Positions 31,572-39,837 of a stretch of 64,000 nt of DNA are shown piece by piece; within the stretch, counting starts at the first letter, position 1, and each line of letters opens with the position of its first letter. Origin of the DNA: JANMDU01 sp031375105 (GTDB taxonomy: Bacteria > Pseudomonadota > Gammaproteobacteria > Burkholderiales > Burkholderiaceae_C). The notes beneath the pieces are model-generated. The model worked only from the letters and a program-made list of their open reading frames with translations. It searched no databases and was not told the origin of the DNA. The stretch covers positions 32,854-96,853 of the forward strand of contig JANMHJ010000062.1 of assembly GCA_031375105.1 (NCBI GenBank). Reading direction: 5' to 3'. The position numbers and the translations under genes are program-made.

Positions 31572-32638
31572 ACAGCTCTAGGCGGCAAGGTGTGCACCAA
31601 GATGCGCTTCATCACCGTCAGGTATTGTTTGAACAAGCTACCCGTGTTGTAGAACAAGCCATATTTTTTGCATAAAGCCTGTATTTGCGGTGCGACCTCG
31701 GGGTAGCGATGCGCGGGCATGTCGGGGAAGAGGTGGTGTTCGATCTGATGGCTCAAGTGGCCGGTCATGATGTGGAAGATGCGACCGCCGGTCAGATTGC
31801 TAGAGCCGGAGAGTTGGCGCAGATACCAATCGCCGCGAGTCTCGCTCTGCGTGTCTTGCTCGCGGTACATCGCCACGCCTTCGGTGAAGTGGCCGCAAAA
31901 GATCACCACATAGGTCCAGAGATTGCGAATCAGGTTGGCGCAGAAATTCCCGGCCAATACGCGTGGTGCGCTCCATAGTGCCAGCGCGGGAAACAGCAGA
32001 TAGTCTTTGAACCAGACCTTGCCCACCTTGGTGACGAAGCGTTTCACACGCGCTTGGAATTCTTCTTTGGGCATCGCACCGTGGGTGTAGCGCCCAATCT
32101 CCAGATCGTGCGAGCCTACGCCATATTGAAAGCCCATGGCGAGCAGCAAATTGGCGAAAGGCTGAAACCAATGGCGGGGCTTCCAGCGCTGGGCATCGGT
32201 CAGGCGCAGGAGCGAGTAACCCAGATCACGGTCTTTGCCCAAGATATTGGTGTAGGTGTGGTGCATCACGTTGTGTGAATGGCGCCATTGCTCGCCGTCG
32301 CAGGCAATATCCCACTCGAATTTTTGCGAATTCAAGGCGGGGTCTCCCGTCCAGTCGTATTGACCGTGCATCACGTTGTGGCCGATTTCCATGTTGTCCA
32401 GAATCTTCGCGTTGGCCAAAGCCATCACGCCGGCCACCCAGCTCAGCGGCCCTAAGCCAAAATGCAGCAATGCGCGCCCGCCGATTTCGCTGGCGCGGCT
32501 GATGCGAATCATGTGGCGGATATGGTCGACATCCGCTTGTCCGAGCTTGTTCATCACGCTGGCGCGGATGGCATCGATTTCGCGCTCAAATTCATCCACT
32601 TGTGCGCGGCTCAAAGGGGTAGGTTTAGCAAAGCTCAT
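31556..32638 (-). CDS. desB: Membrane fatty acid desaturase (acyl-CoA delta-9 type)
   Basis: The 360-residue integral-membrane di-iron desaturase has all three histidine boxes: GHNVMHGQYDW (HX3H), HSHNVMHHTYTN (HX2HH) and HQIEHHLFPDMP (HX2HH). It introduces a double bond in acyl chains using electrons from the ferredoxin-type reductase encoded 25 bp upstream. The pair plus the divergent TetR gene reproduces the desC-desB/desT locus of Pseudomonas aeruginosa, which tunes membrane unsaturation. The stop codon lies in the right arm of the nested inverted-repeat structure, so the last codons are shared with a repeat. Confidence 0.93.
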   Translation of the reverse strand: MSFAKPTPLSRAQVDEFEREIDAIRASVMNKLGQADVDHIRHMIRISRASEIGGRALLHFGLGPLSWVAGVMALANAKILDNMEIGHNVMHGQYDWTGDPALNSQKFEWDIACDGEQWRHSHNVMHHTYTNILGKDRDLGYSLLRLTDAQRWKPRHWFQPFANLLLAMGFQYGVGSHDLEIGRYTHGAMPKEEFQARVKRFVTKVGKVWFKDYLLFPALALWSAPRVLAGNFCANLIRNLWTYVVIFCGHFTEGVAMYREQDTQSETRGDWYLRQLSGSSNLTGGRIFHIMTGHLSHQIEHHLFPDMPAHRYPEVAPQIQALCKKYGLFYNTGSLFKQYLTVMKRILVHTLPPRAVAIKG

Positions 32639-32663
32639 GGGGGCTCCTAAGGGTTAAATGGGT

Positions 32664-33785
32664 TTACAAAGCCAGCGCGAGATCGGATCGCGCTGCGCTG
32701 ATACACAAGCGAATTTCCTCGTTGGGCGCACTCGACAACTCACCGGTTTGCAGGTTTTGCACGGTGCCGCTGATCTTGGTGCATTGGCAGCTGCGGCAAA
32801 TGCCAATCCGGCAACCATGCTTGGGCGACAGACCGTTTTGCTCGGCTTGGATCAACAGAGGGGCAGTGCCGCAGGTGGTGAACTGCTTGCCGCTGGCCGC
32901 AAACGACACCGAGACCGGTGCGCCCGCCTGCTCTGTTGGCAGGATCGGGTAGGCCACAAAGCGCTCACTCAGCAAAGGCTGTGCTACGCCAGAGGCGAGC
33001 CAATGCTGATGCATCTCTTCCATCCATGCGCCAGGGCCACACATCCAGGTGCTGCGCGTTTCAAGATCCGGCACAGCGCGGCGCAAGGCAGTGGGGCTCA
33101 AGCGTCCGGCAGAATCTGTAAAGTGCTGCAAGAAGCTCAGTTGTGGGAAGCTGGCCTGCAAGGCTGCCAGCGCGGGCGCGAAAATTTGCTCTTGCGGATC
33201 GCGGCACATGTGCATAAACACCACATCACCTTCGTAAGCGCGTGCCTGCAAATCCCGCAACATCGCCATCACCGGTGTGATCCCACTGCCCGCACTCAGC
33301 AGCAATATCTTTGCTGGCAGCTCAGCCGGTAAAACGAACTCGCCCATCGCTTGGCTGATCGTCAGCACCGCACCTGCACGCACCTGCTCATGCAGGTAAT
33401 TAGAGACCAAACCACCGGGCTGCCGCTTCACAGTGATGGCCAGGCGGCGCGAGCCAGGGCGTGACGAGAGGCTATAAACACGCGATTCGCGGCGACCGGC
33501 AATCTCAACCTGCACCCGGACATACTGACCAGCCGCAGCACCCTGCCAAAGCACATTCGGCTGCAGCACGAAGGTTTTGGTGGAAGGCGTATCGCTCTCC
33601 ACGCGCACCACCCGAGCCCGAACTTCGGTGAGAGACAGCATGGGATGCAATCCGCGCAAAGCGTCTTCGACGGCGTTGTGGTTCACGATCGACGCAACCC
33701 AAGCATGCTTCAAAATTCTCGAGACGGGTGGGTTGATCGTGTGGGCGAGTCGAGTCAGGGGTTTCAGTGGCAGTTGAGTTTGCAT
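32664..33785 (-). CDS. desC: Ferredoxin-type flavin reductase partner of the desaturase
   Basis: The 373-residue protein contains an FNR-like FAD domain (RVYSLSSRPG), an NAD(P)H domain (LLLSAGSGITPVMAMLRDL, CGPGAWMEE) and a C-terminal plant-type 2Fe-2S domain (CRIGICRSCQC, with the last Cys in RLCIS). It passes electrons from NAD(P)H to the downstream desaturase. The ATG at 33785 has GGAG upstream; an open frame extends further 5' through the operator region but is unlikely to be translated. It forms an operon with the desaturase, under a promoter overlapped by a palindrome at 33840-33859. Confidence 0.92.
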   Translation of the reverse strand: MQTQLPLKPLTRLAHTINPPVSRILKHAWVASIVNHNAVEDALRGLHPMLSLTEVRARVVRVESDTPSTKTFVLQPNVLWQGAAAGQYVRVQVEIAGRRESRVYSLSSRPGSRRLAITVKRQPGGLVSNYLHEQVRAGAVLTISQAMGEFVLPAELPAKILLLSAGSGITPVMAMLRDLQARAYEGDVVFMHMCRDPQEQIFAPALAALQASFPQLSFLQHFTDSAGRLSPTALRRAVPDLETRSTWMCGPGAWMEEMHQHWLASGVAQPLLSERFVAYPILPTEQAGAPVSVSFAASGKQFTTCGTAPLLIQAEQNGLSPKHGCRIGICRSCQCTKISGTVQNLQTGELSSAPNEEIRLCISAARSDLALAL

Positions 33786-33838
33786 TTTCAGCTCCGGGGT
33801 GTTTGGGTTCAGGCGCGATGCCTCCTCCCTTGGTTCGT

Positions 33839-33867
33839 ATTGTGTACGAACGTACACAAAAAGTAAA
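33839..33867 (-). promoter_or_regulatory. Promoter and TetR operator of the desaturase operon
   Basis: Perfect inverted repeat TTGTGTACG-AA-CGTACACAA (33840-33859). It occupies the spacer of a minus-strand promoter read as -35 TTTACT (33862-33867) and -10 CACAAT (33839-33844), 17 bp apart. Related half-site TTGTACACAA (33957-33966) lies just ahead of the TetR gene start. This is a strong candidate for DesT-type repression and autoregulation. Confidence 0.75.
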
Positions 33868-33924
33868 CTACTAATTTTCAGATTAGAGGGCGAAGCCAAA
33901 TCCTCCAATGAAAACTGTCAATTC

Positions 33925-33953
33925 TTGCCATGAATTTCATCCATTGATAGAAT
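33925..33953 (+). promoter_or_regulatory. Promoter of the TetR gene
   Basis: TTGCCA (33925-33930), a 17 bp spacer, then TAGAAT (33948-33953). The operator-like half site TTGTACACAA follows within the expected start region. Confidence 0.65.
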
Positions 33954-33978
33954 ACGGTTGTACACAAAACGAGGCCAT

Positions 33979-34650
33979 ATGAGCAAAGTTAGCACCCCTG
34001 CAACGCGCACACCCAAAGAAGAGCTCAGCAGAAGTGAGCGCAAAGACCTCACCCGCAACAGCCTGACACAGGCCGCCTTGCAACTGATGGGCGAAGGCCG
34101 CAGCTTTACGAGCCTAGGCATTCGCGAAATTGCGCGCGAGGCGGGCATGGTGCCCAATGCGTTTTATCGGCACTTTCGCAACACCGATGATCTTGGGTTG
34201 GCGCTGGTGGAAGAGGTTGGTATTACTCTGCGGCGCTTGCTGCGGGAAGCACGCCAAGGCAGTGTGGCGCAAGAAGACATCGTGCGCCGTTCGGTGGGGG
34301 TGTATCACCAATACGTGTTGCAAAATCGCCTGCTCTTCCTGTTTATTTCAAGCGAGCGCTCGGGCGGCAGCCGCATCCTGCGCTTGGCGATCCGAAATGA
34401 CGTGATCCACTTCACCAACGAGATGGCGCAGGATTTTCGTAACCTAGGACTTTATGCGGATTTGTCGACGCGCAGTCTGCAAATGGTGTGTGGCTTGATC
34501 GTCACCACCATGCTGGCCGCAGCGCCCGAAATACTTGATCTGCCGCCCAATCAACCTCTACTAGAAGCTGAGATGACGGAGAACTTTGTGCAGCAGATGC
34601 AGGTGGTGCTGTTGGGCGCTACGCTGTGGAAAGAAAAAACGCGGCCTTAG
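33979..34650 (+). CDS. desT: TetR-family regulator of the desaturase operon (DesT/FabR-like)
   Basis: The 223-residue protein has an N-terminal TetR HTH: SFTSLGIREIAREAGMVPNA, then FYRHFRNTDDLG. A helical ligand domain follows. DesT in Pseudomonas senses acyl-CoA saturation and represses desCB; FabR is its relative. Divergent orientation and the shared 190 bp intergenic region with a perfect palindrome support the same role here. The ATG at 33979 is used because GAGG precedes it; an in-frame TTG at 33958 would put the start in the operator. The ligand is inferred from context. Confidence 0.85.
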   Translation: MSKVSTPATRTPKEELSRSERKDLTRNSLTQAALQLMGEGRSFTSLGIREIAREAGMVPNAFYRHFRNTDDLGLALVEEVGITLRRLLREARQGSVAQEDIVRRSVGVYHQYVLQNRLLFLFISSERSGGSRILRLAIRNDVIHFTNEMAQDFRNLGLYADLSTRSLQMVCGLIVTTMLAAAPEILDLPPNQPLLEAEMTENFVQQMQVVLLGATLWKEKTRP

Positions 34651-34713
34651 AACCGCAGTGTGTTGAGGCCGCGCCAAGCGTAAGCCACAGACGCGCTTGT
34701 CATCCGAGCAAAC

Positions 34714-35427
34714 TCAGCTGGTTTTTGCTGGCGCTGTTGTGTCGAGCAAGCGTGCCACGACATCTTGTATTTGCTGTGCTGCGTCCGCAATGTGCTGGGT
34801 TAAAACCTGCTTGGCTGACTCAGATTGGCGGTTGCGGCAGAGCGAAATCAAAGCCAAATGCTCGTCATACGCTTGCTGCCGAATCGGCGTATTCACGACT
34901 TGGAAGCGCAGGTATCGCTCGGTCTTCTCATGCAGTGAGCGAACCATGTTCATCGCCATCGGACGCTGGGCCGCGCGATACAACAGCCCATGAAGCTCCC
35001 AGTTGAGTTGGCCCCACGATTGTTCATCAATGTTGTTCATGCTGCCGGCGATGCGCTCTGCTTGATTCAAATCAGCTTCTGAGAGGAGCGGACATGCTTC
35101 CTCCAAGAGCCAAGGCTCTAGCCGTATGCGCAATTCAAAAAGTTCGCGCACTTCACCGATAGAGACCATCGTGACATAAGCACCTTTGTGGGGAATCAAA
35201 TCCACCAAGCCTTCAAAGCTCAACAATCGAATCGCCTCACGCAGTGGAATGCGGCTGACCCCCAATTCTTCAGACAAAGCCTCTTGCCGAAGCGGCGTGC
35301 CCGGTGCCAGTGCGCCCGACATGATCCGCGAGCGCAACTCAGCTTCAACCAGCTCTACTGCCGTTTTGCGATGCAAGCGGCCACCCGCTTTGTGCGTGGG
35401 CGTACCGGATGGGTTGTTATTTATCAT
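34714..35427 (-). CDS. GntR-family regulator, FadR/FCD subfamily
   Basis: The 237-residue protein has a winged HTH (GALAPGTPLRQEALSEELGV, then SRIPLREAIRLLSFEGLVDL). An all-helical FCD ligand domain follows, with the metal-binding Asp/His pattern (LNWELHGLLYRAA; DEHLALISLC). FCD regulators typically control sugar-acid or amino-acid catabolism next door. It diverges from the hydroxyproline cluster beginning at 35649, so it very likely represses that cluster and itself, with the catabolic substrate or an intermediate as inducer. A GntR-like palindrome at 35558-35571 lies in the shared intergenic region. Confidence 0.92.
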   Translation of the reverse strand: MINNNPSGTPTHKAGGRLHRKTAVELVEAELRSRIMSGALAPGTPLRQEALSEELGVSRIPLREAIRLLSFEGLVDLIPHKGAYVTMVSIGEVRELFELRIRLEPWLLEEACPLLSEADLNQAERIAGSMNNIDEQSWGQLNWELHGLLYRAAQRPMAMNMVRSLHEKTERYLRFQVVNTPIRQQAYDEHLALISLCRNRQSESAKQVLTQHIADAAQQIQDVVARLLDTTAPAKTS

Positions 35428-35557
35428 TTATATGATCGATGCGACCTGGGGAATTATGTTCCTTGTTCGCCATCCAGAATGATGAATATTGCACATTTAG
35501 ATACCATTTGGAGACTAGGTAGAACTAAAGTTTGGATTGACGCGAAGACCAATCAAG

Positions 35558-35571
35558 TATTGGATACAATA
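35558..35571. promoter_or_regulatory. GntR-type operator candidate
   Basis: TATTG-GATA-CAATA is a near-palindrome resembling the ATTGTATACAAT sites of FadR/FCD-type regulators. It is in the divergent region between the GntR gene and the DapA-family gene, in an AT-rich stretch. Confidence 0.55.
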
Positions 35572-35648
35572 TATTACTTTGAAATGGCGCTTGATTCAGA
35601 GAATAAAAATATCTTGCCAGTGCGCAGCATATGAAAAGGACGAACCCC

Positions 35649-36560
35649 ATGGCCAACATCACATGGCGAGGCGTATTCCCCGCCGTCACCACCCAACTGC
35701 ATCCTGACTTTTCACTCGACTTACCCGCCATTCGCACAGGCATCGAGCGCCTGATCGACAGCGGCGTGAGTGGTGTGGTGATGATGGGCATGGTGGGTGA
35801 AAACGCGCAACTCACACCTGAAGAAAAACTCACCGTGTTGCGCACGGCCAAAGAGGTGGTGCGAGGCCGAATTCCGATCATCTCTGGCGTGGCAGAGACC
35901 ACCACGGCCGCAGCTGCCGCCTACGCCAGGCAGGCGCAACACATCGGCGTGGATGGCCTGATGGTGTTCCCCGGCTTGACCTACAAATCAGACACCGCAG
36001 AGACGGTGGCGTTCTACCAAGCCGTGGCACAAGCCAGCAGCTTGGAGATCATGCTCTACAACAATCCGCGTGGCTATGGCGTGGACTTAACGCCGGATGT
36101 CATCGCGCCTTTGATGGGCGAGAAAACCATCGTCGCCATCAAAGAAGAATCCTACGACACAACCCGCGTGACCGATCTGATCAACCGGTTTGGAGACCGC
36201 TTGGCCGTGGTCTGCGGTGTCGATGATTTGATTTTAGAGAGCGCTGCGCTGGGCGTGACGGCTTGGGTGTCGGGCATGGCCAACGCCCTGCCTAAGGAGT
36301 CTGTGCAGTTGTTAAATCTGGCCAACGCGGGCGACTATGTGAAAGCGCGCCAACTGTATCGCGCCCTGCTGCCATTGTTTCATCTCGACACGGTGGTCAA
36401 GTTGGTTCAGCACATCAAGCTGGCCGAGCACATGATCTCGGGCAGCGCCGAAACCGTCAAACCACCGCGCTTGAACCTGACCGGGCCAGAGCGTCAACGA
36501 ACCATTGACATCACAAACAAGACGCTGGCAGACTTGAGAGCCCTGAGCGCACAGACTTAA
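35649..36560 (+). CDS. DapA-family lyase, probable delta1-pyrroline-4-hydroxy-2-carboxylate deaminase
   Basis: The 303-residue class I aldolase of the DHDPS/NAL family has GMVGENAQLTPEEK (the GxxGE phosphate-like loop), the Tyr of MLYNNPRGYGVDL, and the Schiff-base Lys of IVAIKEESYDTTRV. True lysine-pathway DapA is unlikely. The next two genes are a hydroxyproline epimerase and a D-amino acid dehydrogenase, so this is most likely the deaminase that turns pyrroline-4-hydroxy-2-carboxylate into alpha-ketoglutarate semialdehyde. The ATG at 35649 (MANITW) is preferred; an ATG 6 codons upstream is also in frame. It is 2 bp from the next gene. Confidence 0.82.
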   Translation: MANITWRGVFPAVTTQLHPDFSLDLPAIRTGIERLIDSGVSGVVMMGMVGENAQLTPEEKLTVLRTAKEVVRGRIPIISGVAETTTAAAAAYARQAQHIGVDGLMVFPGLTYKSDTAETVAFYQAVAQASSLEIMLYNNPRGYGVDLTPDVIAPLMGEKTIVAIKEESYDTTRVTDLINRFGDRLAVVCGVDDLILESAALGVTAWVSGMANALPKESVQLLNLANAGDYVKARQLYRALLPLFHLDTVVKLVQHIKLAEHMISGSAETVKPPRLNLTGPERQRTIDITNKTLADLRALSAQT

Positions 36561-36562
36561 CC

Positions 36563-37561
36563 ATGAACCACACCTTCTTTTGCATTGATGGCCACACTTG
36601 CGGCAACCCGGTGAGGCTGGTGACGGGGGGTGCGCCAGCCCTGCAAGGCAACACCATGATTGAGCGGCGTGCCTACTTTGAGAAAAATCTCGACTGGGTG
36701 CGTACCGCACTGATGTTTGAGCCGCGTGGGCATGATGTGATGTCGGGCACGATTTTGTATCCCCCCACGCGAGCAGATTGCGATGTGGCTATTTTGTTCA
36801 TAGAGGTCAGCGGTTGCCTGCCCATGTGTGGCCACGGCACGATTGGCACGGTGACCTTTATCATCGAGCATGGGCTGGTCACGCCGCAAGAGAGCGGCGT
36901 GTTGCGCCTAGACACGCCAGCGGGGCGGGTGATCGCGCATTACACCCTGCGGGGCGCCTATGTCGAGTCAGTGCGCTTGATCAATGTGGCTTCATTTCTG
37001 CATTCGCGCGATTTGAGTGTGGAGGTCGACGGCCTCGGGGAGATTCGCTTTGATGTGGCCTACGGGGGGAATTTTTATGCCATCGTGGAGAGTCAAGCCA
37101 ATTTCAAAGACATGGCCAGCTTGCGGCCAGCAGATATTCAGCGCTTCAGTCCGATCTTGCGTCAAAAAGCCAACGAGAAATACAGTTTCATTCATCCAGA
37201 AAAACCAGAAATTCAAGGCCTCTCACATGTGATGTGGACAGGTCAGCCACGCATGCCCGGCGCACACGCCCGCAATGCCGTGTTTTACGGCGACAAAGCG
37301 ATTGACCGCTCACCCTGTGGCACAGGAACATCGGCGCGTCTAGCGCAACTGGCCGCAAAAGGTCAGCTCAAGATCGGCGAGCCTTTCGTGCATGAAAGCA
37401 TCATTGGCACAGCTTTCACCGGCGTGGCCACAGAGCGAAGCCAAGTGGGAGATTTCGAGGCCATTATTCCCAGCGTGGAAGGTTGGGCGCGGGTCACGGC
37501 GCACAACACGATTTTTGTGAATGATCGCGATCCGCTGGCCAAAGGCTTTTTGCTCAAATGA
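36563..37561 (+). CDS. 4-hydroxyproline 2-epimerase (proline racemase family)
   Basis: The 332-residue protein carries two catalytic Cys: MCGHGTIGT near residue 90 and RSPCGTGTSARLAQL near 253. Having both Cys marks epimerases or racemases, as opposed to the Thr-containing 3-hydroxyproline dehydratases. It converts trans-4-hydroxy-L-proline to cis-4-hydroxy-D-proline, the first step of bacterial hydroxyproline use. The start MNHTFFCIDGHTCGNPVRLV is typical. It lies 2 bp after the DapA-like gene and 4 bp before the dehydrogenase gene, so all three are one operon. Confidence 0.92.
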   Translation: MNHTFFCIDGHTCGNPVRLVTGGAPALQGNTMIERRAYFEKNLDWVRTALMFEPRGHDVMSGTILYPPTRADCDVAILFIEVSGCLPMCGHGTIGTVTFIIEHGLVTPQESGVLRLDTPAGRVIAHYTLRGAYVESVRLINVASFLHSRDLSVEVDGLGEIRFDVAYGGNFYAIVESQANFKDMASLRPADIQRFSPILRQKANEKYSFIHPEKPEIQGLSHVMWTGQPRMPGAHARNAVFYGDKAIDRSPCGTGTSARLAQLAAKGQLKIGEPFVHESIIGTAFTGVATERSQVGDFEAIIPSVEGWARVTAHNTIFVNDRDPLAKGFLLK

Positions 37562-37565
37562 GCAG

Positions 37566-38810
37566 ATGAGCATGTCAAAAATCATCGTGATCGGCGCGGG
37601 CATTGTGGGCCTGAGCTGCGCTTGGTCTGCGCAGCGCAGGGGGCATCAGGTGACATTGATCGATCCTGATTTTGAAGGGGATCGCGCATCGCATGGGAAT
37701 GCGGGCGGCATTGGGGTGGCTGAGTGCATTCCGTTGAGCTTGGCGGGCTTGGGGCTCAAGCCATTGAAATGGCTGGTGGATCCGCTCGGGCCACTGTCTG
37801 TGCGAGCGAGCCATGCGCCCAAGCTTTTGCCTTGGTTTCTTGCCTTGCGCAAAGTGGCGCTTCCAGAGAACTATCTGCGCAGTGCCACTGCCTTGGCCGC
37901 GTTGAATGACCGGTCGCTTCAGGCCTTTGAAGCCATTCTTGCTGATACGGGCTTGTCATCCACTCTGCACAAACGCGGTGCGCTCACGGTGTATGAGTCT
38001 GCCCAAGCCTTTGAACGCGAGAAGGCCACCTGGGATTTAAAGCGGGTTCTGGGTGTGAGATGGCATCGCGTGGATCGTGCGCAAATCCGTGCGCTTGAAC
38101 CAGCATTGGCGCCGGTGTTTGAGATGGGCGTGATGAATGAAGACTGGGCGCATATTGACGACCCAAAGCAAGTCGTGAGTGCGCTGCGAAACCGCGTGCA
38201 GTCTTTCGGGGCGAGTTTGGTGAAGGGGCAGGTGGCAGCGATTCATGCGCCCAGGGGCGCTGTGCCGTTGCTGCATTTGAGCGATGGCGCGACTGTCTCG
38301 GGAGACAAAGTTGTGGTGGCTACGGGCGCTTGGTCGGCAGCCTTGGCGCGCTCTGTGGGAGATCGCGTGCTGCTGGAGAGCGAGCGCGGCTACAACACGA
38401 CGCTGCCCTACTGCGGCTATGAGCTAAGCCGGGAAGTGATCTTTGCAGAGCGTCAGTTTGTTGCCACACCATTGTCGGTGGGCTTGCGCATCGGTGGGGC
38501 GGCTGAATTTGCGAGCCTGGCTGCGCCTGCCAACTATCAGCGCAGTGATGCGCTGCTGCAATTGGCGCGCAAATTCATCACCCGACTGGACGAGAGAGAT
38601 GCCAAGCCTTGGATGGGCCAACGGCCTGCCACGCCAGACTCCTTGCCCGTGATCAGCAAGTCAGCCAAGAATGCCCATATTTACTACGCCTTTGGCCATG
38701 GGCATTTGGGCCTCACGCAAGGCCCAGCCACGGGAGAGCTGATGGCGGATTTGCTGGAGGACAAAGCGTCTGCCATCCACTTGTCGCCCTATTCCATTAC
38801 ACGGTTTTGA
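37566..38810 (+). CDS. FAD-dependent D-amino acid (D-hydroxyproline) dehydrogenase
   Basis: The 414-residue DadA-family protein has the dinucleotide loop IIVIGAGIVGLSCAW, a second FAD contact GGIGVAECIPLS, and the C-terminal HLGLTQGPATGELMADLL motif. In this operon it should oxidise cis-4-hydroxy-D-proline to pyrroline-4-hydroxy-2-carboxylate, the substrate of the DapA-like enzyme, passing electrons to the respiratory chain. A second ATG two codons later is possible. Its stop codon lies inside a palindromic element copy (38804-38872). No semialdehyde dehydrogenase or transporter for the pathway is visible nearby. Confidence 0.87.
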   Translation: MSMSKIIVIGAGIVGLSCAWSAQRRGHQVTLIDPDFEGDRASHGNAGGIGVAECIPLSLAGLGLKPLKWLVDPLGPLSVRASHAPKLLPWFLALRKVALPENYLRSATALAALNDRSLQAFEAILADTGLSSTLHKRGALTVYESAQAFEREKATWDLKRVLGVRWHRVDRAQIRALEPALAPVFEMGVMNEDWAHIDDPKQVVSALRNRVQSFGASLVKGQVAAIHAPRGAVPLLHLSDGATVSGDKVVVATGAWSAALARSVGDRVLLESERGYNTTLPYCGYELSREVIFAERQFVATPLSVGLRIGGAAEFASLAAPANYQRSDALLQLARKFITRLDERDAKPWMGQRPATPDSLPVISKSAKNAHIYYAFGHGHLGLTQGPATGELMADLLEDKASAIHLSPYSITRF

Positions 38811-38872
38811 TGCAAAAGAGCCGTATTGCCGTTATAAATAGAGCGCAGAGTGCTATTAATTCAGGAGCAATA
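38804..38872 (+). repeat. Interspersed palindromic element, copy 10 (forward)
   Basis: GTTTTGATGCAAAAGAGCC, TTGCCGTTATAAATAGAGCG and GTGCTATTAATTCAGGAGC. It overlaps the stop codon of the dehydrogenase gene and ends 2 bp before the modA stop, filling the gap between these convergent genes. Confidence 0.82.
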
Positions 38873-38874
38873 GT

Positions 38875-39651
38875 TTATCCCAAACCATGCCCACGCAACT
38901 GCTTGCGCACCTTGTCTGCTTGCAAAAATGCATAAAAGCGCTGCGCTGCGGGCGAAGCCGTGCGGCTCAAGGCCATGCGCTGGATGATGGGTGGATGCAA
39001 AGATGAATCCACGAGGGTGTGGCGCGTCCGCTCGGCCACTTCTGGCGCGAGTGCGAGCGACAAAGCCACCAAGCCCGCTTGCGCCGCGCCGGTGCTGACA
39101 AACTGTGTGGCTTGGCTCACGTTTTCGCCCAACACCAAGCGGCTTTGCAGCGTTTGCCACAGCCCCGCGCTTTGCAGGGCAGCACGGGCGGCGCGGCCAT
39201 AGGGGGCGTGATCGGGGTTGGCAATGGACAGCTTGCCGGCATCGCCCAAAGCGGCGGCCAAACCCGATAAATCGCTTTTGACCGCGCCGGCAGAGCCCTT
39301 GGGCAATAGGCAGGCCAGCCGCCCGGTGGCATACACCACGCCCTCGTCTTGCGCCCAGCCGGCTTTGGCCAAGCGAAACACCAAAGACTCATCTGCTGAA
39401 AGAAACAGATCCATCGGCAGGCCTTGTTCGAGCTGACGCGCCAAATTACCCGACGAGCCGAAGGTGATGGCCAGCTTCAAACCCGTCTCGCGCTCAAAAT
39501 TTGCGCCGATCTCGGCCAGAGCAAACTTCAAATCGCTTGCGGCGGCAATGCGAATGGGCGCAAGCTGTGTCTGTGCCCAACTTAGCGAGCCGAGCGTGGC
39601 CAAGACACTGCCGGTCAGCAAACCGCCGAAAAAGCTTCTTCTATGAGACAT
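38875..39651 (-). CDS. modA: Molybdate ABC transporter substrate-binding protein
   Basis: The 258-residue protein has an N-terminal export signal (HRRSFFGGLLTGSVLATLG, with a twin-arginine-like start) followed by IRIAAASDLKFALAEIGANF and GSSGNLARQLEQGLPMDLFL. These carry the Ser/Ala contacts of the molybdate-binding ModA fold, as does GLVALSLALAP. It captures molybdate or tungstate in the periplasm. No modB or modC permease or ATPase lies next to it, so it is an orphan here or serves a transporter elsewhere. The ATG at 39651 is preferred over an upstream in-frame start at 39732. Confidence 0.88.
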   Translation of the reverse strand: MSHRRSFFGGLLTGSVLATLGSLSWAQTQLAPIRIAAASDLKFALAEIGANFERETGLKLAITFGSSGNLARQLEQGLPMDLFLSADESLVFRLAKAGWAQDEGVVYATGRLACLLPKGSAGAVKSDLSGLAAALGDAGKLSIANPDHAPYGRAARAALQSAGLWQTLQSRLVLGENVSQATQFVSTGAAQAGLVALSLALAPEVAERTRHTLVDSSLHPPIIQRMALSRTASPAAQRFYAFLQADKVRKQLRGHGLG

Positions 39652-39837
39652 AAAGTCATGCGTCGATTGCATAAATTTCGGGGTAACTGCAAGGTAACTG
39701 ACGGGACGGGTTTCTAAAATAGAGGGCTTCATCTCTGCTCAAGACAGTTTTTGCAAGCGCTGAAGGAATGGCTTCGCATTGTGCGGCAAACCAATCAACC
39801 TTTGCAAAAACCGAATTTTTAACTTAGGAGCTGACCG

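Noticed and set aside
31210..31675. Open frames in the gap between mnmG and the desaturase gene
   Set aside because: Their translation follows the nested inverted repeats and shows no protein-like pattern.
35649..36560. Assignment of the DapA-family gene as lysine-pathway dapA
   Set aside because: It is embedded in a hydroxyproline operon with its own GntR regulator; biosynthetic dapA would not be expected there.
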